Positions 8,500 to 18,712 of a stretch of DNA of 64,000 nt are shown here, piece after piece. The first letter of the stretch is position 1; each line of letters begins with the position of its first letter. The notes below the pieces were generated by a model. It was not told where the DNA came from. It did not search any database and worked only from the letters and a program-made list of their open reading frames with translations. A program made the position numbers and the translations under genes. The DNA comes from Saprospiraceae bacterium (GTDB lineage: Bacteria > Bacteroidota > Bacteroidia > Chitinophagales > Saprospiraceae): contig JADJNF010000003.1 of the NCBI GenBank assembly GCA_016714445.1, positions 1-64,000 on the forward strand. Reading direction: 5' to 3'.

Positions 8500-9972
8500 T
8501 CAGTTGATGATTGTTTTTACGCCAAACTGAAGTGAAGAAGTGTGTATTTTATCCTTATTGGGTCCTATACCTATATCAGAGCTGAGTATTTGTCTTTGAT
8601 AAGATGGTTGAACATATATGGATGTATTTCCAAGTATTTTTTTCTCTATTCCAAACCCAAATCCAATGGATGCAAAATAATTGTCTTTAAAATTATCACC
8701 GTTTAATATACCTGTGATAAAAGGTTTTTCATCCAATCTTGCCTGCTCTGGTGTAAATCTTCCTACGGGTGGCTTCCCTTGTCGTAAGGTTTCGTTTATA
8801 TCATATTTTGCATCAAGGATTAGATTTAGTGCAACCCCTGCCATTAGATAAGCACCCCAGTTTGTTTGATTAATAAAGTGATATTTAAAGTTCAATGGGA
8901 TGTTTGCAATATCGTAAGAGATCTTTTGTAAACTTTTCTCAAAATAATGGTCTGCAAATTGACCATAAGCTTCTGTAACCAATTTAGGTTGATATTGTCT
9001 GTGTGCGTATCCGAGACCTGTTTCCAGTTCAAGATTGGACTTTTTTGCAGAAAAATTTACTCCATAAGAATTATTTAAAGCTTCTTTATTATATGAAGCC
9101 AGAGAATATAATTTGTCAAAAGGAGTATTGATCAGATTTATATCACCCGAGGCATAAGCGGATATGGCAAATTTGGTGGATGGATTAGTTCGGCTGAGTT
9201 TCATAGGGAATATCATGGCCATTTCGGATTCAGGCTTTGTGATTTGTCTCGAAGACAAAGATGCTACACTGTGCCATTCATTCTCATTAATTCCATCAGG
9301 CCCAATATCTGTTTTTCCACCTAACACTGCTGGTTTGATTTTGCGAATGGATTCAAATTCTTTTTGTTGCAAGGCAATGATTGCCATTCTGGGATCTACT
9401 TCAGGATTATCCAAGTTGGAGGATAAAAAAGTTACATTTTCTTCAATAACTAACGTAGGTTTTATTGACCCTTGAATATCCCGTACTAATGGTGTTTGCT
9501 CTTCCGGTTTGGTCCAAAGTTTATATTGTGATTCGTTTTTAAACTTTACAACTGGCTTTTGTACGTCTTTTTGAATTTTGTTGGATTCAATATTGGCAAA
9601 CTGATTTTTTTGTGTGTTGATTTCAGGTTTGTCAAAATTAATTAAGTTGGATAGATGTGAAAAAGTAAATACAATCAGAAATATAGCTGCAAATTCTAAG
9701 GCTTTTGTGATAAATATGGTATTTTTTCTTTCTTCAATAGTTTTAAGATGTTCTTTCATCTTAAGCCAGTGATTCTCTCTGAATGGTTGACTATGTGTTA
9801 CCATCTTACTACGAACAAAACTGTCAAACTCTTTATTTTCGCTTTCAGAATTTACATTGGCTGCATCCCACTTGGATTCAAATGCCGACCAGCTTTCATC
9901 GCTGTTTCCAGTATTTAAGTTGTCTAATTTGCCCTTAATGATATCATCGAACTTCTTTTCGTTCATCTCCAA
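8500..9972 (-). CDS. Transmembrane anti-sigma-like protein with beta-barrel-type C-terminus
   Basis: 490 residues. The N-terminal ~80 residues are acidic, soluble and anti-sigma-like, with two FDDIIKGKL/FDSFVRSKM half-repeats. One transmembrane helix follows (about 88-108, ALEFAAIFLIVFTFSHLSNL). A low-complexity linker leads to a C-terminal domain (about 265-490) with alternating polar/aromatic strands (LETGLGYAHRQY, WGAYLMAGVALNLIL, FASIGFGFGIEKKI, YVQPSYQRQI) resembling PorT-like outer-membrane barrel domains. The gene overlaps the end of the sigma factor gene by 10 bases, so it very likely controls that sigma factor. How one chain could span inner membrane and outer membrane is not clear. 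Confidence 0.75.
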   Translation of the reverse strand: MEMNEKKFDDIIKGKLDNLNTGNSDESWSAFESKWDAANVNSESENKEFDSFVRSKMVTHSQPFRENHWLKMKEHLKTIEERKNTIFITKALEFAAIFLIVFTFSHLSNLINFDKPEINTQKNQFANIESNKIQKDVQKPVVKFKNESQYKLWTKPEEQTPLVRDIQGSIKPTLVIEENVTFLSSNLDNPEVDPRMAIIALQQKEFESIRKIKPAVLGGKTDIGPDGINENEWHSVASLSSRQITKPESEMAMIFPMKLSRTNPSTKFAISAYASGDINLINTPFDKLYSLASYNKEALNNSYGVNFSAKKSNLELETGLGYAHRQYQPKLVTEAYGQFADHYFEKSLQKISYDIANIPLNFKYHFINQTNWGAYLMAGVALNLILDAKYDINETLRQGKPPVGRFTPEQARLDEKPFITGILNGDNFKDNYFASIGFGFGIEKKILGNTSIYVQPSYQRQILSSDIGIGPNKDKIHTSSLQFGVKTIIN

Positions 9973-10523
9973 TCAGAATCAAATGCCAATAAAATGTCTT
10001 TTAATTTTGTCCTCGCTTTTACAAGGTTGGATCTGCATGTACTTTCATTGATATTCATCATTTCAGCTATTTCTTTGTGAGAATATCCTTCTATCACATA
10101 CAAATTAAATACAGAACGGTAAGAATAGGGCAATCGCTGCAAAGCTTTCAAAATTTCTTCACTTGACAGATTTGACACGGCATCAGGAATATCTGTATTG
10201 ACATAGCTTGCGACATCCAATTCTTCAGATTTTCGTCTCAAATCTCTTCGATAGAAGTCTATGGAAGTATTTATGACAATTTTTCTGATCCAGGCATTGA
10301 TAGATGTTCCAGTCTGGTATTTATGGATATTTTTGAAAACCTTAATGAAGCTCTCATGAAGGATATCCAAAGCGTCATCATTATTACCTGCATAGCGCAT
10401 AGAAAGCGTCATCATGGCAGGATAATTATCTTCATATAATTTTTTCTGAGCCCACCGTTCGTTATTGATACAGCCGGCAATTAAATTATATTCTTCCTGC
10501 TTTATGGGTAATGTAAAATCCAT
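9963..10523 (-). CDS. ECF-family RNA polymerase sigma factor
   Basis: 186 residues with sigma region 2 (about 25-95; DDALDILHESFIKVFKNIHKY and INAWIRKIVINTSIDFYR, the -10 binding and core-binding segments) and region 4 (about 125-178; LPYSYRSVFNLYVIEGYSHKEIAEMMNINESTCRSNLVKARTKL split here as the helix-turn-helix). There is no region 1 or 3, as in ECF sigma factors. It is translationally coupled to the downstream membrane anti-sigma-like gene (10-base overlap), the standard pairing. The regulated genes cannot be told from the window. Confidence 0.95.
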   Translation of the reverse strand: MDFTLPIKQEEYNLIAGCINNERWAQKKLYEDNYPAMMTLSMRYAGNNDDALDILHESFIKVFKNIHKYQTGTSINAWIRKIVINTSIDFYRRDLRRKSEELDVASYVNTDIPDAVSNLSSEEILKALQRLPYSYRSVFNLYVIEGYSHKEIAEMMNINESTCRSNLVKARTKLKDILLAFDSDWR

Positions 10524-10713
10524 GACCTAAAGGTAATTAATAGTTTTCGGCTCATTCTAATAAAAAATGTTAAATAAAACAAAATAACCAGTAAAAGTGC
10601 AAATTTTAACATTATTTAGGCATAAATATACATTTTACCATTTAAATACAAGTTGTTTATGGCTGTATCAAAACAATATAGTGTAGCATATTGGCTATAA
10701 AGCAATACTTTGC

Positions 10714-11712
10714 TTAAACATTCATGAGTCCTACGAGTTCTTTAACTTCTTTTAAGGTTTCCTGTGCCCTTTTTCTGATTTCAGAGGAAGATTGTTTTAC
10801 CTGATCTTTTAATTTTCGTTTGTCAGCACTGATTTCTTTTTTCTTTTCTACAAATCCACCAATCATTTGCACCAGGGCATCTGCCGTTATTTGTTTGAGA
10901 TCGACATATTTTAAACTACCTGCTGTGAAGGTTTCCATTAATTGATCGTATTCTGTTTTCCAGCCTGCAGCTTTGATGAGTTCAAACAGATTTTGTACCC
11001 CTTCCGCCATCGTACCTGCTGTAGTATTTCCTGAGTCAGTCACAGCTGATTTGATCTGCCTTCTTATGGTGGCTTCATCAGCAAAAGCATTGATATAGTG
11101 TTTTTCACCAGCAGATTTACTCATTTTTTTTGCCGGATCAGCCGTCGAACGAATTTTTGGGGTTTCAGTATACAATGGTTCCGGCAATACAAAGTACTCT
11201 TTGCCTACCTGTGTATTAAACCTTTGGGCTATGTCTCTGGCTAACTCCAGATGCTGTTCCTGATCTTTTCCTACCGGCACAAAGTCGGCCCTGTAAATAA
11301 GTATATCAGCCGTTTGCAATACCGGATAATCCAACAATCCTACAGATATAAATTCTTCTTTGGCGCCTTCCTTTACCTGCAGACTTTTGTCTTTAAATTG
11401 TGTCATTCGGGTCAGTTGTCCGTAAGAACAGAAACAGTTGAGTATCCAGCCTAATTCGGTATGCTCCGGGACAAGAGATTGGATAAATAAATTTTCAGGT
11501 TGTACACCTACTGCCACAAGATTGGTAATGAGATCCCATGTATTGGTCCGAAGTTTATTTACATCATAAGGCATCGTCATGGCGTGATAATCCACCACAC
11601 CATAATAACATTTATATTTTTCCTGCAGGTCCACCCAGTTTTTTACAGCTCCGAAATAATTGCCAAGATGCATATCTCCGGTGGGCTGAATGGCTGAAAG
11701 TACTGTCTTCAT
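10714..11712 (-). CDS. trpS: Tryptophan--tRNA ligase
   Basis: Charges tRNA-Trp with tryptophan in the cytosol. The 332-residue length is normal. The class I signature is near the N-terminus (PTGDMHLGNYFGA, the HIGH-like motif) and the second signature KKMSKS is at about residues 194-199. The Rossmann-fold core and the family motifs DYHAMT, LLDYPVLQTADIL and GKDQEQHLELARDIA are all present. A single standalone gene. The C-terminal end carries a Lys/Glu-rich helix. Confidence 0.98.
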   Translation of the reverse strand: MKTVLSAIQPTGDMHLGNYFGAVKNWVDLQEKYKCYYGVVDYHAMTMPYDVNKLRTNTWDLITNLVAVGVQPENLFIQSLVPEHTELGWILNCFCSYGQLTRMTQFKDKSLQVKEGAKEEFISVGLLDYPVLQTADILIYRADFVPVGKDQEQHLELARDIAQRFNTQVGKEYFVLPEPLYTETPKIRSTADPAKKMSKSAGEKHYINAFADEATIRRQIKSAVTDSGNTTAGTMAEGVQNLFELIKAAGWKTEYDQLMETFTAGSLKYVDLKQITADALVQMIGGFVEKKKEISADKRKLKDQVKQSSSEIRKRAQETLKEVKELVGLMNV

Positions 11713-11747
11713 GGTCAGGTTTTTCTGATATTAATTTTAAAAAGCAA

Positions 11748-11755
11748 CAAAGGTA
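11748..11755 (-). promoter_or_regulatory. Candidate -7 box for trpS
   Basis: Minus strand TACCTTTG (TAnnTTTG) lies 36 bases before the trpS start. A possible -33 TTTG at 11782-11785 is farther away than usual. Confidence 0.4.
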
Positions 11756-11862
11756 ATGGGTTTGGGAAAATTTCAGGTTATCAAATACCAAAAGTTATTC
11801 AATATGATGTTTCTGTGTATAAAAGTGGATCAGAAAAAAAGAAAATTGTCTTGTTGTGATCT

Positions 11863-12630
11863 TCATATTTTTATTGAATCAGCACATTTAATCCGGCAGA
11901 TTTTTGAAGAAAAAAGACCCAGGGCCGAACGTTTATTTTCATCCAGTATATATTGGATATTATTGCTGAAGTAGTAATACAGATCCAGATGGTCATTGCT
12001 TTCTTTTTGTATAATCTGCGGTAAATGAGCTATACCGTACTGAAAAGATTCATTTAATTTCTGTACGGTTAAATCATTAATCTTGTTTTCTCTGGCTATC
12101 CAAACAGCAAAGACAAAAGGTAACCCGGTCCATTCTTTCCATAAATTTCCAAGATCATATTTGTATCTGAATTTGTTTTCATGGTCAAAAACTTTATCCC
12201 CTATCATCAGAACTGCATCGCCTTCATTCATCACAAAATCAGTGACATTCAGTGGGTGGTAGGAAAGATTAAGGTTCAGATATTCTTCTATGATCAGTTT
12301 TGAAAGTAATACAGATGTTCTGGAATGATTATCCAACAGCAATCTGGTGCAATTTTCCAATTTTTCATTACTGAAAATACAAACTGTCCTCACTTCGCCG
12401 TCACATCCTATACAAAAATCTGTGATAATTTTATAATCTGAAAATTGATGTAATGCGCCCACAGGCACTAAAGCAATATCCGAAGTATGATCTTCATATA
12501 ATGCTGCACACCGGGCAGGTGTAGTGGTAATAATGTCGAAACCTGAGTTAACATTGTGATTTTTCAAACCATATTCAAATGGTTTTGAATTCAGGTAATT
12601 GACCAAAACAATTTTTCTAGAAAGTGCCAT
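11863..12630 (-). CDS. mqnA: Chorismate dehydratase (menaquinone biosynthesis, futalosine pathway)
   Basis: 255 residues. MqnA removes water from chorismate to give 3-enolpyruvyl-benzoate, the first step of the futalosine route to menaquinone. Family features: N-terminal VNYLNSKPFEYGL, the TPARCAALYEDHTSDIALVPVGAL block, DNHSRTSVLLSKLIIEEYL, GDAVLMIGDKV and DLGNLWKEWTGLPFVFAVWIAR (given here in parts). The fold is that of periplasmic binding proteins, but it has no signal peptide and is cytosolic. No other mqn genes are in the window, which is common because they are scattered. Confidence 0.95.
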   Translation of the reverse strand: MALSRKIVLVNYLNSKPFEYGLKNHNVNSGFDIITTTPARCAALYEDHTSDIALVPVGALHQFSDYKIITDFCIGCDGEVRTVCIFSNEKLENCTRLLLDNHSRTSVLLSKLIIEEYLNLNLSYHPLNVTDFVMNEGDAVLMIGDKVFDHENKFRYKYDLGNLWKEWTGLPFVFAVWIARENKINDLTVQKLNESFQYGIAHLPQIIQKESNDHLDLYYYFSNNIQYILDENKRSALGLFSSKICRIKCADSIKI

Positions 12631-12884
12631 ACTGTGTCACATATTTACTTCAATATAAATGTTTTTTTCATTAAAGAGTTTAAGAATATGTCTGCAAATG
12701 ACGAACGACGAGCTACGAATTTCGAATAAGACTTTATAAGTCAAAGAAAAAAGGACATAATACCTTTAAAATATGGTAAAATATATCAGCATGACTATTC
12801 TTTTGACATTTTTATCTTACCTGATTTATAATATATTCTGACATGAACCTTATTTTCGGCATCCATTTTATTCCCATTAAAATT

Positions 12885-13862
12885 TTAAAGGTGCAAAATT
12901 CTGGTAGAATAAATCATAGGTTTGATGATTTCGTTATTCCCTACATCGGACGGCACGAACTGCCATGGAGTCACTTGTTGGTCCCAGGCAAAATCCCCAT
13001 CCTGAAGATACTTTTTGCGAAACTCATTGGGTGTATATTTACGGTATTTTTTAAATAGACGGTTAAAATTGGCCAGATTGTTAAAACCTGCCATATATCC
13101 TATTTCGCTGATGGTTTTGTCCGTCTCCAGGATGAGTTTGCATGCTTTACCCAAGCGAAGATCAATCAGAAAATCGCTGAAACTACGGAAAGATTGTTTT
13201 TGGAAAAAGCGACTGAAAGCATTTTCTGTCATCTGTACCTGCTCTGCAACATCACTCATTTTAAAATTAGGATCAGAATAATGTTGCAGTATATACGCAT
13301 AGGCAATCTGGATACGATGATTGTTGGCTTTTGGTCCCGGTGATTCAAATTCCAATAAAGTAAGGTATCGTCTGTCCTGACCTTTAGAAAGTACATCCAA
13401 CAATTTTAAAAATGAAATGGTATTTTCAAAACCTTTATTTTCCGTCATTTCTATCATGATCCTTCGTGCAGATTCGAAGGTTTTACCCGTAAATTGAATG
13501 CCGCGCATGGATTCTTTAAGCAGATTTCGGATGCCATAAAAGCTATCTTTCATCATCATATTGGTAGAAAACTGTTTGGAATCAAATTGAATGGTGATCA
13601 CCCGATATGGCTTCTTTTTGTTCAGCAAAACATCGTCTCCATACCACTTATGATAAAGGTATGGCCCAAGGATGACCAAATCATTTTCCTGATAGATCTC
13701 AGTGGAATCACCAACTATACGCTTTCCGGACATCCCCATCACCAGATTAATTTCCACTTCAGGATGGTTATGGATCGGGTAGTCAAATCCGTTGTTGGAC
13801 GAATCCAATACCACACAGATGTCATTTTCTTTAAGAGGTGTGTTTTCCCGAAATACGTTCAT
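12885..13862 (-). CDS. AraC-family transcriptional regulator with cupin sensor domain
   Basis: About 325 residues from the ATG at 13862; a further in-frame ATG at 13892 adds ten residues and cannot be ruled out. The N-terminal cupin-like domain (YPIHNHPEVEINLV and DLVILGPYLYHKWYGDD) would bind a small sugar or other ligand. The C-terminal ~100 residues hold the double helix-turn-helix of AraC proteins (FKMSDVAEQVQMTENAFSRFF, then ISEIGYMAGFNNLANFNRLFKK, with the YTPNEFRKKY end). It is divergent from SusC with about 190 bases between starts, so it is the likely regulator of the PUL. The intergenic palindrome ATGAATTCAT (13951-13960) is a possible operator. Confidence 0.93.
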   Translation of the reverse strand: MNVFRENTPLKENDICVVLDSSNNGFDYPIHNHPEVEINLVMGMSGKRIVGDSTEIYQENDLVILGPYLYHKWYGDDVLLNKKKPYRVITIQFDSKQFSTNMMMKDSFYGIRNLLKESMRGIQFTGKTFESARRIMIEMTENKGFENTISFLKLLDVLSKGQDRRYLTLLEFESPGPKANNHRIQIAYAYILQHYSDPNFKMSDVAEQVQMTENAFSRFFQKQSFRSFSDFLIDLRLGKACKLILETDKTISEIGYMAGFNNLANFNRLFKKYRKYTPNEFRKKYLQDGDFAWDQQVTPWQFVPSDVGNNEIIKPMIYSTRILHL

Positions 13863-14012
13863 CTTGAATAATTGTAAAATTTTAAACTGCAACCAATGAA
13901 TTTTATGATTTTGATACCTGATTGTTTGACTTCACAGAAACGAATTTTCTATGAATTCATAAAAGTATTGAATATTGTCATAATAGTATCATTATTCCGC
14001 TATTAAATGATA

Positions 14013-14020
14013 TAAATTTG
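14013..14020 (+). promoter_or_regulatory. Candidate -7 box for the PUL operon
   Basis: TAAATTTG matches TAnnTTTG, 29 bases before the SusC start. No TTTG at the usual -33 spacing is visible, which fits a promoter that needs an activator such as the divergent AraC protein (inference). Confidence 0.45.
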
Positions 14021-14048
14021 CTCCATGAGAATAATATTTTAATAATAG

Positions 14049-17000
14049 ATGATGATAGAGTTTAATATTTTAAATAGGGGCCATCTTCGTAATATCATTA
14101 GTTGTTTATTAATGTACGGATTACTTTTTATTTCAAATGTAGTCGTGGCCCAGGCCACCATAGTAAAAGGTGTGGTGACAGAGACTAATGGTAGTCCTAT
14201 GATCGGTGTATCTATAGCCGAAAAAAATACTCCCAATGGTACTATCACAGATATCGACGGCAGCTACTCCTTAAAGGTCAACTCCACAGCATCCGTTTTA
14301 GTGTTTAATTACTTAGGGTATGCCACACAGGAAGTGACTGTAGGAAATAAATTAATTATTGATATTGTGATGCAACAGGATTCAAAAATTCTGGATGACA
14401 TCATAGTCACTGGTTACAGAAGAGAGACAAGATCTGACGTTTCTACAGCAATATCATCAATCAAATCCAGGGATGTTGAAAAATTGGTGGTATCCGGTGT
14501 TGAACAGGCCTTACAGGGACAGGCGCCGGGCATATCAGTGACTCAGGTGACCGGTTCTCCGGGTGATGATATGGCGGTACGGATCAGAGGTGCAGGTACA
14601 TTGGGCAATAACAATCCATTGTTTATTGTAGATGGTATACCGACATCAGGTAATATAAATATGTTTTCAGTCAATGATATCCAGTCTATAGAAGTACTTA
14701 AAGATGGAGCATCTGCTGCCATTTATGGATCGAGGGCTTCCAATGGTGTGGTACTCATCACCACCAAACGGGGTAAATCAGGCAAACCGATTTTTTCTGT
14801 CAATATTTCCAATGGTCTCCAAACTCCAATCAAGCTACCTGAATTGCTCAATGCCCGTGATTACCTCACGATAAGAAATGAAGCCATCACCAATGCCAAC
14901 ACACTTAGAAATCCGGCCAATCAATTGTCGACATATAATACTTCAATTTTAGATACTTTGCCCGATGTCAGATGGCTGGATCAGGTTTTTTCCAATGCTC
15001 CCATCAGACAATACTCCATATCTGCCATGACAGGAAATGAGACAAGTAATCTATATGTTTCCGGAGATTATCAGGATCAGGATGGCATCTTTCGGGGACA
15101 AAGTTTTAAAAAATATCAGGTTAGAATCAATGGTGAAACGGGTAATAAATGGTTCAGAATAGGCAATAACTTATCATTTGGGCATACTTCCAGAAAAGTC
15201 ATCGGTTCGTCGGGAGATGGTTTTGGCCCCGGCAATGAATTGAGTGCAGTCAGATTTGCATTGATTGCAGCGCCTGTTTTTTCAGGTAAATATAAAGATG
15301 GTTCGGATATAAATGTAACCTCATTACTTGGAGATCCTTTATTATATGGTGATGGAAATGCGAATCCTTTGGTGCTCATAGATCAGACAGACTGGCACAT
15401 AGACCGAAGCCGAATTTTTGGAAATGTTTTTGCTGAAATAAATCTTCTGGAAGGACTAAAAGTACGAACTACGTTGGGTGGTGATTTTAGTTTTGAAAGA
15501 GAAAAATTATTTAAGGAGTTTTTATCTGCAGCGATTTATAATCCTACATCATTGAATGAAGGCAGAATATTTAATCAAACCCTAACCTGGAACTCTACCG
15601 CCAATTACGAAAAACAAATTGGAAAACATAAAGCATCTGTGCTCCTAGGTACTGAGGCGATACAAAATCACATCGACTATCTGGGCGCTTCTGCCAATAA
15701 TTTCAGACGAACAGATCCGCTTTTCCGCTATCTTAATTCGTCCGTGGCTGAGGACATTAAAAATCTGGGCGTTTCTGGCATCGCTACAGAATGGGGCTTG
15801 GTATCTTATTTCGGACTGGCGTCTTACAATTATGATAATAAATATTTGCTGAGCGGTGCGCTAAGAAAAGATGGTTCGTCAAGATTTGGAAAAGACAACA
15901 GATGGGGCGTATTTCCATCCATATCCGCCGCCTGGTTGATATCCAATGAAGACTTCCTGAAAGATAATGTTCATATATCTGAACTGAAGATCAGAGCCAG
16001 TTGGGGTAAACTGGGTAACCAGGAAATTGGAGTATATCCTTACAGTTCGTTGGTAAGTACCGGTGAACGGGTGTATGCTTTTGGAGATAAAATTGTTACC
16101 GGTGCTACCATTCTGGAAACCGGAAACAGTGGTATCCGCTGGGAATCCAGTACACAGTCCAATCTTGGTATTGACTTAGGACTATGGAATGATAAGCTCA
16201 CTTTTGCGGCTGATTTTTATCGTAAAAAATCCGAAGATGTTTTGGTCAGGGTGCCTATACCACAATCCGGTGGTTCACAACGGGCGCCTTATGTCAATGC
16301 AGCGTCTATCGTAAACAATGGGATGGAATTTGCTGTTTCGTACCGTTCTTCAGGTAAGGATTTTAGTTATTTTATAAGCCCCAATATTTCGATAGTAAAA
16401 AATGAGGTAGTATCTATAGCGGGTAGTGAACCCATCCTGGGTGGATTTGGTCTGTCTGATGGCCCGTTGACCAAGACTGAACCTGGCAGACCCATCGGAT
16501 CATTCTTTCTTTGGGACATGGAAGGTATTTTTCAGTCCACGGAAGAAATTGCATCCAGTCCATTCCAAACCAAAGATACCCGTCCCGGTGATGTCAAATT
16601 CAGGGATATCAACAATGACAATATTATAGATGACAAGGATAGAGCGCATTTGGGTAATCCATTCCCTGATTTTACCTATGGAATGCAATGTGGTGTCAAT
16701 TGGAAAGATTTTGACTTTTCGGTCATGTTTCAAGGAGTGCAGGGCAATGATGTGTATTTCTTATTTGGAAATTTTGCCTACGAAACCCAATCGAGAGGAT
16801 TTAATTCATATGCAGACATTCTGAACAGATGGACACCTGAAAATACCAATACCAATATACCCAAAGTAAGTCTTGATGACAGAAATGGAAATAGACGACC
16901 ATCGACCAGATTTTTATACGACGGCTCTTACATGAGAGTACGAAATATATCGCTGGGATATAATTTAAAAAACATCCTTGGTGTAGAGCAGATCACTTCC

Positions 17001-17189
17001 TGCAGGGTATATTTTACAGTTCAGAATGCTTTTACTTTTACTAAATATCCGGGATTGGACCCTGAAATTCAGGCCAATGCCAATGATACCCGAGGTCTGG
17101 GTTTATCTTCAGACCTTGCAGTCGGCATTGACTGGGGAACTGTTCCGGCCCCACGGACTTTTGTGGCTGGTGTAAAAATAGACTTTTAG
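14049..17189 (+). CDS. SusC/RagA-family TonB-linked outer membrane glycan importer
   Basis: 1046 residues. A signal peptide ends near VVVAQA (about residue 37); the second in-frame ATG at 14052 is an alternative start. Then come a carboxypeptidase-regulatory-like domain (about 38-115, KGVVTETNGSPMIGVSIAEK), the SusC hinge DDIIVTGYRRETRSDV, the plug (about 125-240, with APGISVTQVTGSPGDDMAVRIRG in parts and LFIVDGIP, IESIEVLKDG-like IQSIEVLKDGASAAIYG), and a barrel ending VKIDF. It forms the lidded TonB-dependent transporter with the SusD gene 92 bases downstream. The gene order after it points to a mannoside-containing glycan. Confidence 0.97.
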   Translation: MMIEFNILNRGHLRNIISCLLMYGLLFISNVVVAQATIVKGVVTETNGSPMIGVSIAEKNTPNGTITDIDGSYSLKVNSTASVLVFNYLGYATQEVTVGNKLIIDIVMQQDSKILDDIIVTGYRRETRSDVSTAISSIKSRDVEKLVVSGVEQALQGQAPGISVTQVTGSPGDDMAVRIRGAGTLGNNNPLFIVDGIPTSGNINMFSVNDIQSIEVLKDGASAAIYGSRASNGVVLITTKRGKSGKPIFSVNISNGLQTPIKLPELLNARDYLTIRNEAITNANTLRNPANQLSTYNTSILDTLPDVRWLDQVFSNAPIRQYSISAMTGNETSNLYVSGDYQDQDGIFRGQSFKKYQVRINGETGNKWFRIGNNLSFGHTSRKVIGSSGDGFGPGNELSAVRFALIAAPVFSGKYKDGSDINVTSLLGDPLLYGDGNANPLVLIDQTDWHIDRSRIFGNVFAEINLLEGLKVRTTLGGDFSFEREKLFKEFLSAAIYNPTSLNEGRIFNQTLTWNSTANYEKQIGKHKASVLLGTEAIQNHIDYLGASANNFRRTDPLFRYLNSSVAEDIKNLGVSGIATEWGLVSYFGLASYNYDNKYLLSGALRKDGSSRFGKDNRWGVFPSISAAWLISNEDFLKDNVHISELKIRASWGKLGNQEIGVYPYSSLVSTGERVYAFGDKIVTGATILETGNSGIRWESSTQSNLGIDLGLWNDKLTFAADFYRKKSEDVLVRVPIPQSGGSQRAPYVNAASIVNNGMEFAVSYRSSGKDFSYFISPNISIVKNEVVSIAGSEPILGGFGLSDGPLTKTEPGRPIGSFFLWDMEGIFQSTEEIASSPFQTKDTRPGDVKFRDINNDNIIDDKDRAHLGNPFPDFTYGMQCGVNWKDFDFSVMFQGVQGNDVYFLFGNFAYETQSRGFNSYADILNRWTPENTNTNIPKVSLDDRNGNRRPSTRFLYDGSYMRVRNISLGYNLKNILGVEQITSCRVYFTVQNAFTFTKYPGLDPEIQANANDTRGLGLSSDLAVGIDWGTVPAPRTFVAGVKIDF

Positions 17190-17281
17190 TACTTGTTGTT
17201 GAGAAATATAGGTTTGCCCGGCAAATCCTGATATAAAGGTTCACCAAGTGTGACAGATTTTTTTTATAAAAATGAATCATT

Positions 17282-18712
17282 ATGAAACCCACATTAAAAA
17301 TATTACTTTTTGTTTCTATATTTCAGTTGATCGCCTGTGAAGGTATACTCGATAAAGAACCTATCGCTATCCTGGATGCAGGTTCTTTTTTCCAGACCGA
17401 AGCGGACGCCATTCAAGCAGTAAATGCAGCCTACAGTCCTTTGCTTTTCAACAACGGAAATAATAACTATTACTGGGCATTTGCTGAAGTGACAGGCGAC
17501 GCAGCCATTCCCGGTGGCGATGGATCAAGGCCAGGTATAGTCGAGATGGAATCATTTACCTACACCCCCAGAACAGAAGAACTCAATGATTTCTGGAAAC
17601 TTCAGTATAAGGGTGTCACACAATGCAATTTGGTATTGGACAATATTGAAAAAATCAACATCAATGAGGTAACCAAAAACAGAATAACGGGAGAAGCATT
17701 GTTTCTGAGGTCTTATTATTATTTTTTATTGACACAGGTATTCGGAGATGTACCGATGTATCTTAAAGTGACTCCACCTGATCAGCTGAAGATTTCAAAA
17801 AGTCCCAGAGATATTATTTATGCGCAGATATTAACTGATTGTGAAAAAGCAGCTACTTTATTGCCAGTAAAAAACACTGCCGACAATGTCGGACGGGCGA
17901 CTAAAGGTGCTGCACTTGCATTGGCAGCCAAGACCAGTTTGTATCAAAAGGATTATAATAAAGTAATAACGTATGTTTCAGAGATTAAAGCGCTAAACGT
18001 ATATAAACTGGTCAGCGACTACAGAGAAAACTTCCAGAAACTGACCCAAAACAACAGCGAGTCCGTTTGGGAAATACAGCATACCAATCTGGAACTTGGT
18101 GTAGGTAATTTTCTCAACCAGTGGTGGGCATCCAGAAAGTTTTTAGGATATGGATTTGCCGAAGCTACGCCTTCCTTTGTCCAATCATTTGAAACTGGTG
18201 ATCCAAGATTGAAGTTTACGGTAGCCATGAATAATGACCCCTATTTTGGATTGATCTATAAAAATTCATTTTCAAGTACCACCTTTTCACCAAGGAAATT
18301 TTTGCAGGCTGATGTAGAGCTGACGCAAAAAGCAGATGGAGACATCAACTATCCGGCCATCAGATATGCAGAAGTATTACTTTGGGAAGCTGAAGCATAC
18401 ACAGAATTGGGTAGAATGCAGGAAGCATTGGCCCCTTTGGAAATAGTGAGAGCCAGAGCCAGGGCTCAATCTACTAACCCTGCGGTTTTACCAATAGTAG
18501 TTGCAACAGATCAAAATACTGTCAGGTTGGCCATAAGACATGAACGACAGGTAGAATTAGGTTTTGAATTACATCGGTTTTTTGATTTGGTCAGATGGGG
18601 AATAGCGGGAGACATTTTACCGGGTTTTCAGAAAGGTAAACATGAAGTATTTCCTTTGCCACAGACAGAAATAGATTTAAATCCTTCACTCATTCAAAAC
18701 TCAGGCTATTAA
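17282..18712 (+). CDS. SusD/RagB-family glycan-binding lipoprotein
   Basis: 476 residues. Lipobox LIAC puts the lipidated cysteine at residue 19. The TPR-like helical core of SusD is recognisable: LDKEPIA near the N-terminus, EALFLRSYYYFLLTQVFGDVP, the PRDIIYAQILTDCEKAATLLP segment, ALAAKTSLYQKDY, YPAIRYAEVLLWEAEAYTELG, and the C-terminal RHERQVELGFELHRFFDLVRWG. It closes over SusC as the lid that captures oligosaccharides at the cell surface. Its stop codon shares a base with the start of the next gene (TAATG), so translation is coupled to the secreted enzyme-like protein. Confidence 0.97.
   Translation: MKPTLKILLFVSIFQLIACEGILDKEPIAILDAGSFFQTEADAIQAVNAAYSPLLFNNGNNNYYWAFAEVTGDAAIPGGDGSRPGIVEMESFTYTPRTEELNDFWKLQYKGVTQCNLVLDNIEKININEVTKNRITGEALFLRSYYYFLLTQVFGDVPMYLKVTPPDQLKISKSPRDIIYAQILTDCEKAATLLPVKNTADNVGRATKGAALALAAKTSLYQKDYNKVITYVSEIKALNVYKLVSDYRENFQKLTQNNSESVWEIQHTNLELGVGNFLNQWWASRKFLGYGFAEATPSFVQSFETGDPRLKFTVAMNNDPYFGLIYKNSFSSTTFSPRKFLQADVELTQKADGDINYPAIRYAEVLLWEAEAYTELGRMQEALAPLEIVRARARAQSTNPAVLPIVVATDQNTVRLAIRHERQVELGFELHRFFDLVRWGIAGDILPGFQKGKHEVFPLPQTEIDLNPSLIQNSGY

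Noticed and set aside
12690..12740. Short GACGAAC/TACGAA-type repetition before mqnA
   Set aside because: Too short and degenerate to call a repeat family or operator.
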